From positions 1 to 7,124 of the forward strand of contig JAISSE010000034.1 of NCBI GenBank assembly GCA_031273285.1: a DNA stretch of 7,124 nucleotides. The letters are read 5' to 3'. The notes under the pieces are model-generated. The model was given only the letters and a program-made list of their open reading frames with translations, was not told the DNA's origin and did no database searches. The number at the start of each line of letters is the position of its first letter. Position 1 is the stretch's first letter. Below, piece after piece: positions 5,637 to 7,124 of the stretch. The translations under genes were made by a program, and so were the position numbers. The DNA comes from Prevotellaceae bacterium (lineage in GTDB: Bacteria > Bacteroidota > Bacteroidia > Bacteroidales > UBA932).

Positions 5637-7124
5637 ATGGAAAATGTATTTGCCGGCATTTACCGGTATTTTGCCGAATATCCCAAACGCAGGAATATTT
5701 TTCTGCTGTTTATTATTGTTTTGTGTGCGATTTTGGCATCGCGAATATCCTTCGAGGAAGATATTTCCAGGATGCTTAACGCCGATGCCGAAACGGAGGA
5801 ACTTGCCCTGCTTCTCGAAAAAACAAAATCTACCGAACGGCTGATAATGCGGATATATTCCGGGAATGACAATCCCGATAAAGACACCCTTATATCCATT
5901 GCCGACACCCTGTCCGAAATAATAAAAAACAGATGCGGCGAGTTGCTCGACGAAGTCGGCGCCGGTCTTTCTCAGGACGATTTTATGGAAATATATTCCG
6001 TTATGGCTCAAAATTTCCCGGTGTTCATCAGTCCTAAAAAATATGACGAAGGGATACTGATTCCTCCCGACAGGCTGGATTCGGTTTTGAGCGGATATTT
6101 ACGTGCCGTCTCCACTCCGGGAGGCATGTTTGCCCGCGAAGGATTGCTCCACGATCCGGCAGGTTTTACTTTCGACCATTTGCAGAAAATGAGAGAGATG
6201 CAAACGGCGTCGAAATTTGCCGCAATCGACGGATACTTTTTCTCCAAAGACGGGAAGAACATCATTATCACGATGATCCCCAGAAACAAATACGGCGAAA
6301 CCAAAAACAACGCGATGCTGATTGACCGTCTGAATGAGATAACCGGCGATTTCAACGGCGGGAAAGGCGGGTTCGGCAAATACGGGGGCTACAGGGCGCA
6401 ATATTTCGGCGCTCCGCTTGTTGCCGTCGGAAATGCGGTGCAGATACGAAAGGATATTTTCATAACTCTGGGTGCGGTTCTGGTTTTCATACTTCTGCTG
6501 TTGATTTCCGTGTTCGGCAAAAAGCGTCTGCCTCTGCTGATTGTCGCCACCATTTCGTTTGCCGCCCTGTTTTCTTTGGCGGCGGTCGGTCTTTTCAAAT
6601 CGTCCCTTTCGCTTATCGCAGTCGGTTCCGGCGCTGTCATTCTGGGTATTGCGGTGAATTATCCCATTCATTTTTTCACCCATTACATATACAGCAAAAA
6701 TATTGAAAGCACAATCAGGTCAATGGTTTTTCCGATGACCGTCGGCAGCCTGACCACTGTGGGCGGCTTTCTGTGTCTGACGTTTACGGGGTCGCCGCTG
6801 TTGCGGGATTTCGGACTGTTCGGGGCTTTCTGCCTTGTCGGCGCGGCGCTGTTTTCGCTGATATTTCTGCCGCATATGTTCGGTGATATTCCCGATTCGG
6901 ACAAAACGGGCAAAACCCGCCGGATTCTCGAGAAGACAGGCAATTATCCGCTGGACAGAAAACCCCTGCCTCTAATCCTGATTGCGGCGGTTACTCCCGT
7001 GCTGCTGTACTTTTCCTTTAATGTCGAGTACGAAAGCGATTTGACGAAACTGAACTACATGTCGAACAGCGTGAGAGAAGCCGAACGGCAGTTCAACGAC
7101 ATTTTACAGACGGAGCATACCCTG
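5637..7124 (+). CDS. MMPL/RND-superfamily exporter (3' end beyond the window)
   Basis: Inner-membrane transporter resembling the predicted exporters (COG4258/MMPL family) of APE, xanthomonadin and flexirubin loci, probably moving a lipid-like product or acyl intermediate using the proton gradient. 496 codons are visible without a stop; families of this type are about 750-850 residues, so a large part of the second half is missing. Topology as read: helix 1 at about 21-38, a large periplasmic loop (39-270), then helices near 271-293, 298-319, 323-341, 363-384 and 390-412, a cytoplasmic linker, helix 7 at about 443-461 and the start of a second periplasmic loop. This is the classic duplicated RND layout. 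The helix-4 motif is GIAVNYPIHFF, with Asn341 where many MmpL proteins have Asp in a DY motif. The start ATG lacks a Shine-Dalgarno sequence. It is transcribed divergently from the ACP gene and is probably the first gene of a rightward operon. Confidence 0.88.
   Translation, partial: MENVFAGIYRYFAEYPKRRNIFLLFIIVLCAILASRISFEEDISRMLNADAETEELALLLEKTKSTERLIMRIYSGNDNPDKDTLISIADTLSEIIKNRCGELLDEVGAGLSQDDFMEIYSVMAQNFPVFISPKKYDEGILIPPDRLDSVLSGYLRAVSTPGGMFAREGLLHDPAGFTFDHLQKMREMQTASKFAAIDGYFFSKDGKNIIITMIPRNKYGETKNNAMLIDRLNEITGDFNGGKGGFGKYGGYRAQYFGAPLVAVGNAVQIRKDIFITLGAVLVFILLLLISVFGKKRLPLLIVATISFAALFSLAAVGLFKSSLSLIAVGSGAVILGIAVNYPIHFFTHYIYSKNIESTIRSMVFPMTVGSLTTVGGFLCLTFTGSPLLRDFGLFGAFCLVGAALFSLIFLPHMFGDIPDSDKTGKTRRILEKTGNYPLDRKPLPLILIAAVTPVLLYFSFNVEYESDLTKLNYMSNSVREAERQFNDILQTEHTL

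Noticed and set aside
5457..6683. Minus-strand open frames of 184 and 194 codons
   Set aside because: They lie antisense to the exporter gene, which has clear membrane helices and an MMPL motif; the first also runs into repeat DNA.

Overview
The window looks like a chromosomal piece of a Bacteroidales (Bacteroidota) genome. The clues are a GyrA of Bacteroidota character, start codons with AT-rich leaders and no Shine-Dalgarno sequence, exact matches to the Bacteroidota -7 promoter box (TAnnTTTG), and a set of acyl carrier protein/ketosynthase/exporter genes of the kind seen in aryl polyene (APE) or flexirubin-type pigment clusters. I cannot assign a genus from the sequence alone. No rRNA, tRNA, IS element, integrase or CRISPR array is visible.

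Layout. Positions 1-2395 (minus) hold gyrA, encoding DNA gyrase subunit A; its 3' end runs off the left edge. After a 151-bp gap comes 2547-3476 (minus), a ketosynthase-like protein without a catalytic cysteine that resembles a chain-length-factor subunit. A 168-bp gap follows, filled with a short tandem repeat array. Positions 3645-4832 (minus) encode a complete condensing beta-ketoacyl-ACP synthase of the FabF/KAS II type, and 4829-5119 (minus) an acyl carrier protein that overlaps the synthase gene by 4 bp (ATGA). A 517-bp divergent intergenic region (5120-5636) contains an exact -7 box, a 12-bp-arm inverted repeat, a dispersed 21-bp repeat copy, a 7-unit 22/23-bp tandem array and a second exact -7 box. 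From 5637 to the right edge (plus) lies an MMPL/RND-superfamily exporter, open at its 3' end.

How the genes work together (inference from family knowledge). The ACP carries the growing acyl chain on its phosphopantetheine arm. The synthase, probably paired with the cysteine-less partner, condenses malonyl units onto it. The MMPL protein would move the finished lipid-like product, or its intermediate, across or out of the inner membrane. Dehydratase, ketoreductase, ammonia lyase, acyl/glycosyltransferase and LolA-like genes typical of APE/flexirubin loci are not in the window and would be expected to the right of 7124. The cluster edge therefore directly abuts the housekeeping gene gyrA.

The least explained part is the intergenic DNA. 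At least two families of short repeats of about 21-23 bp flank the ACP-synthase pair and sit between the divergent operons, and one repeat copy supplies the last codons and stop of the synthase gene.
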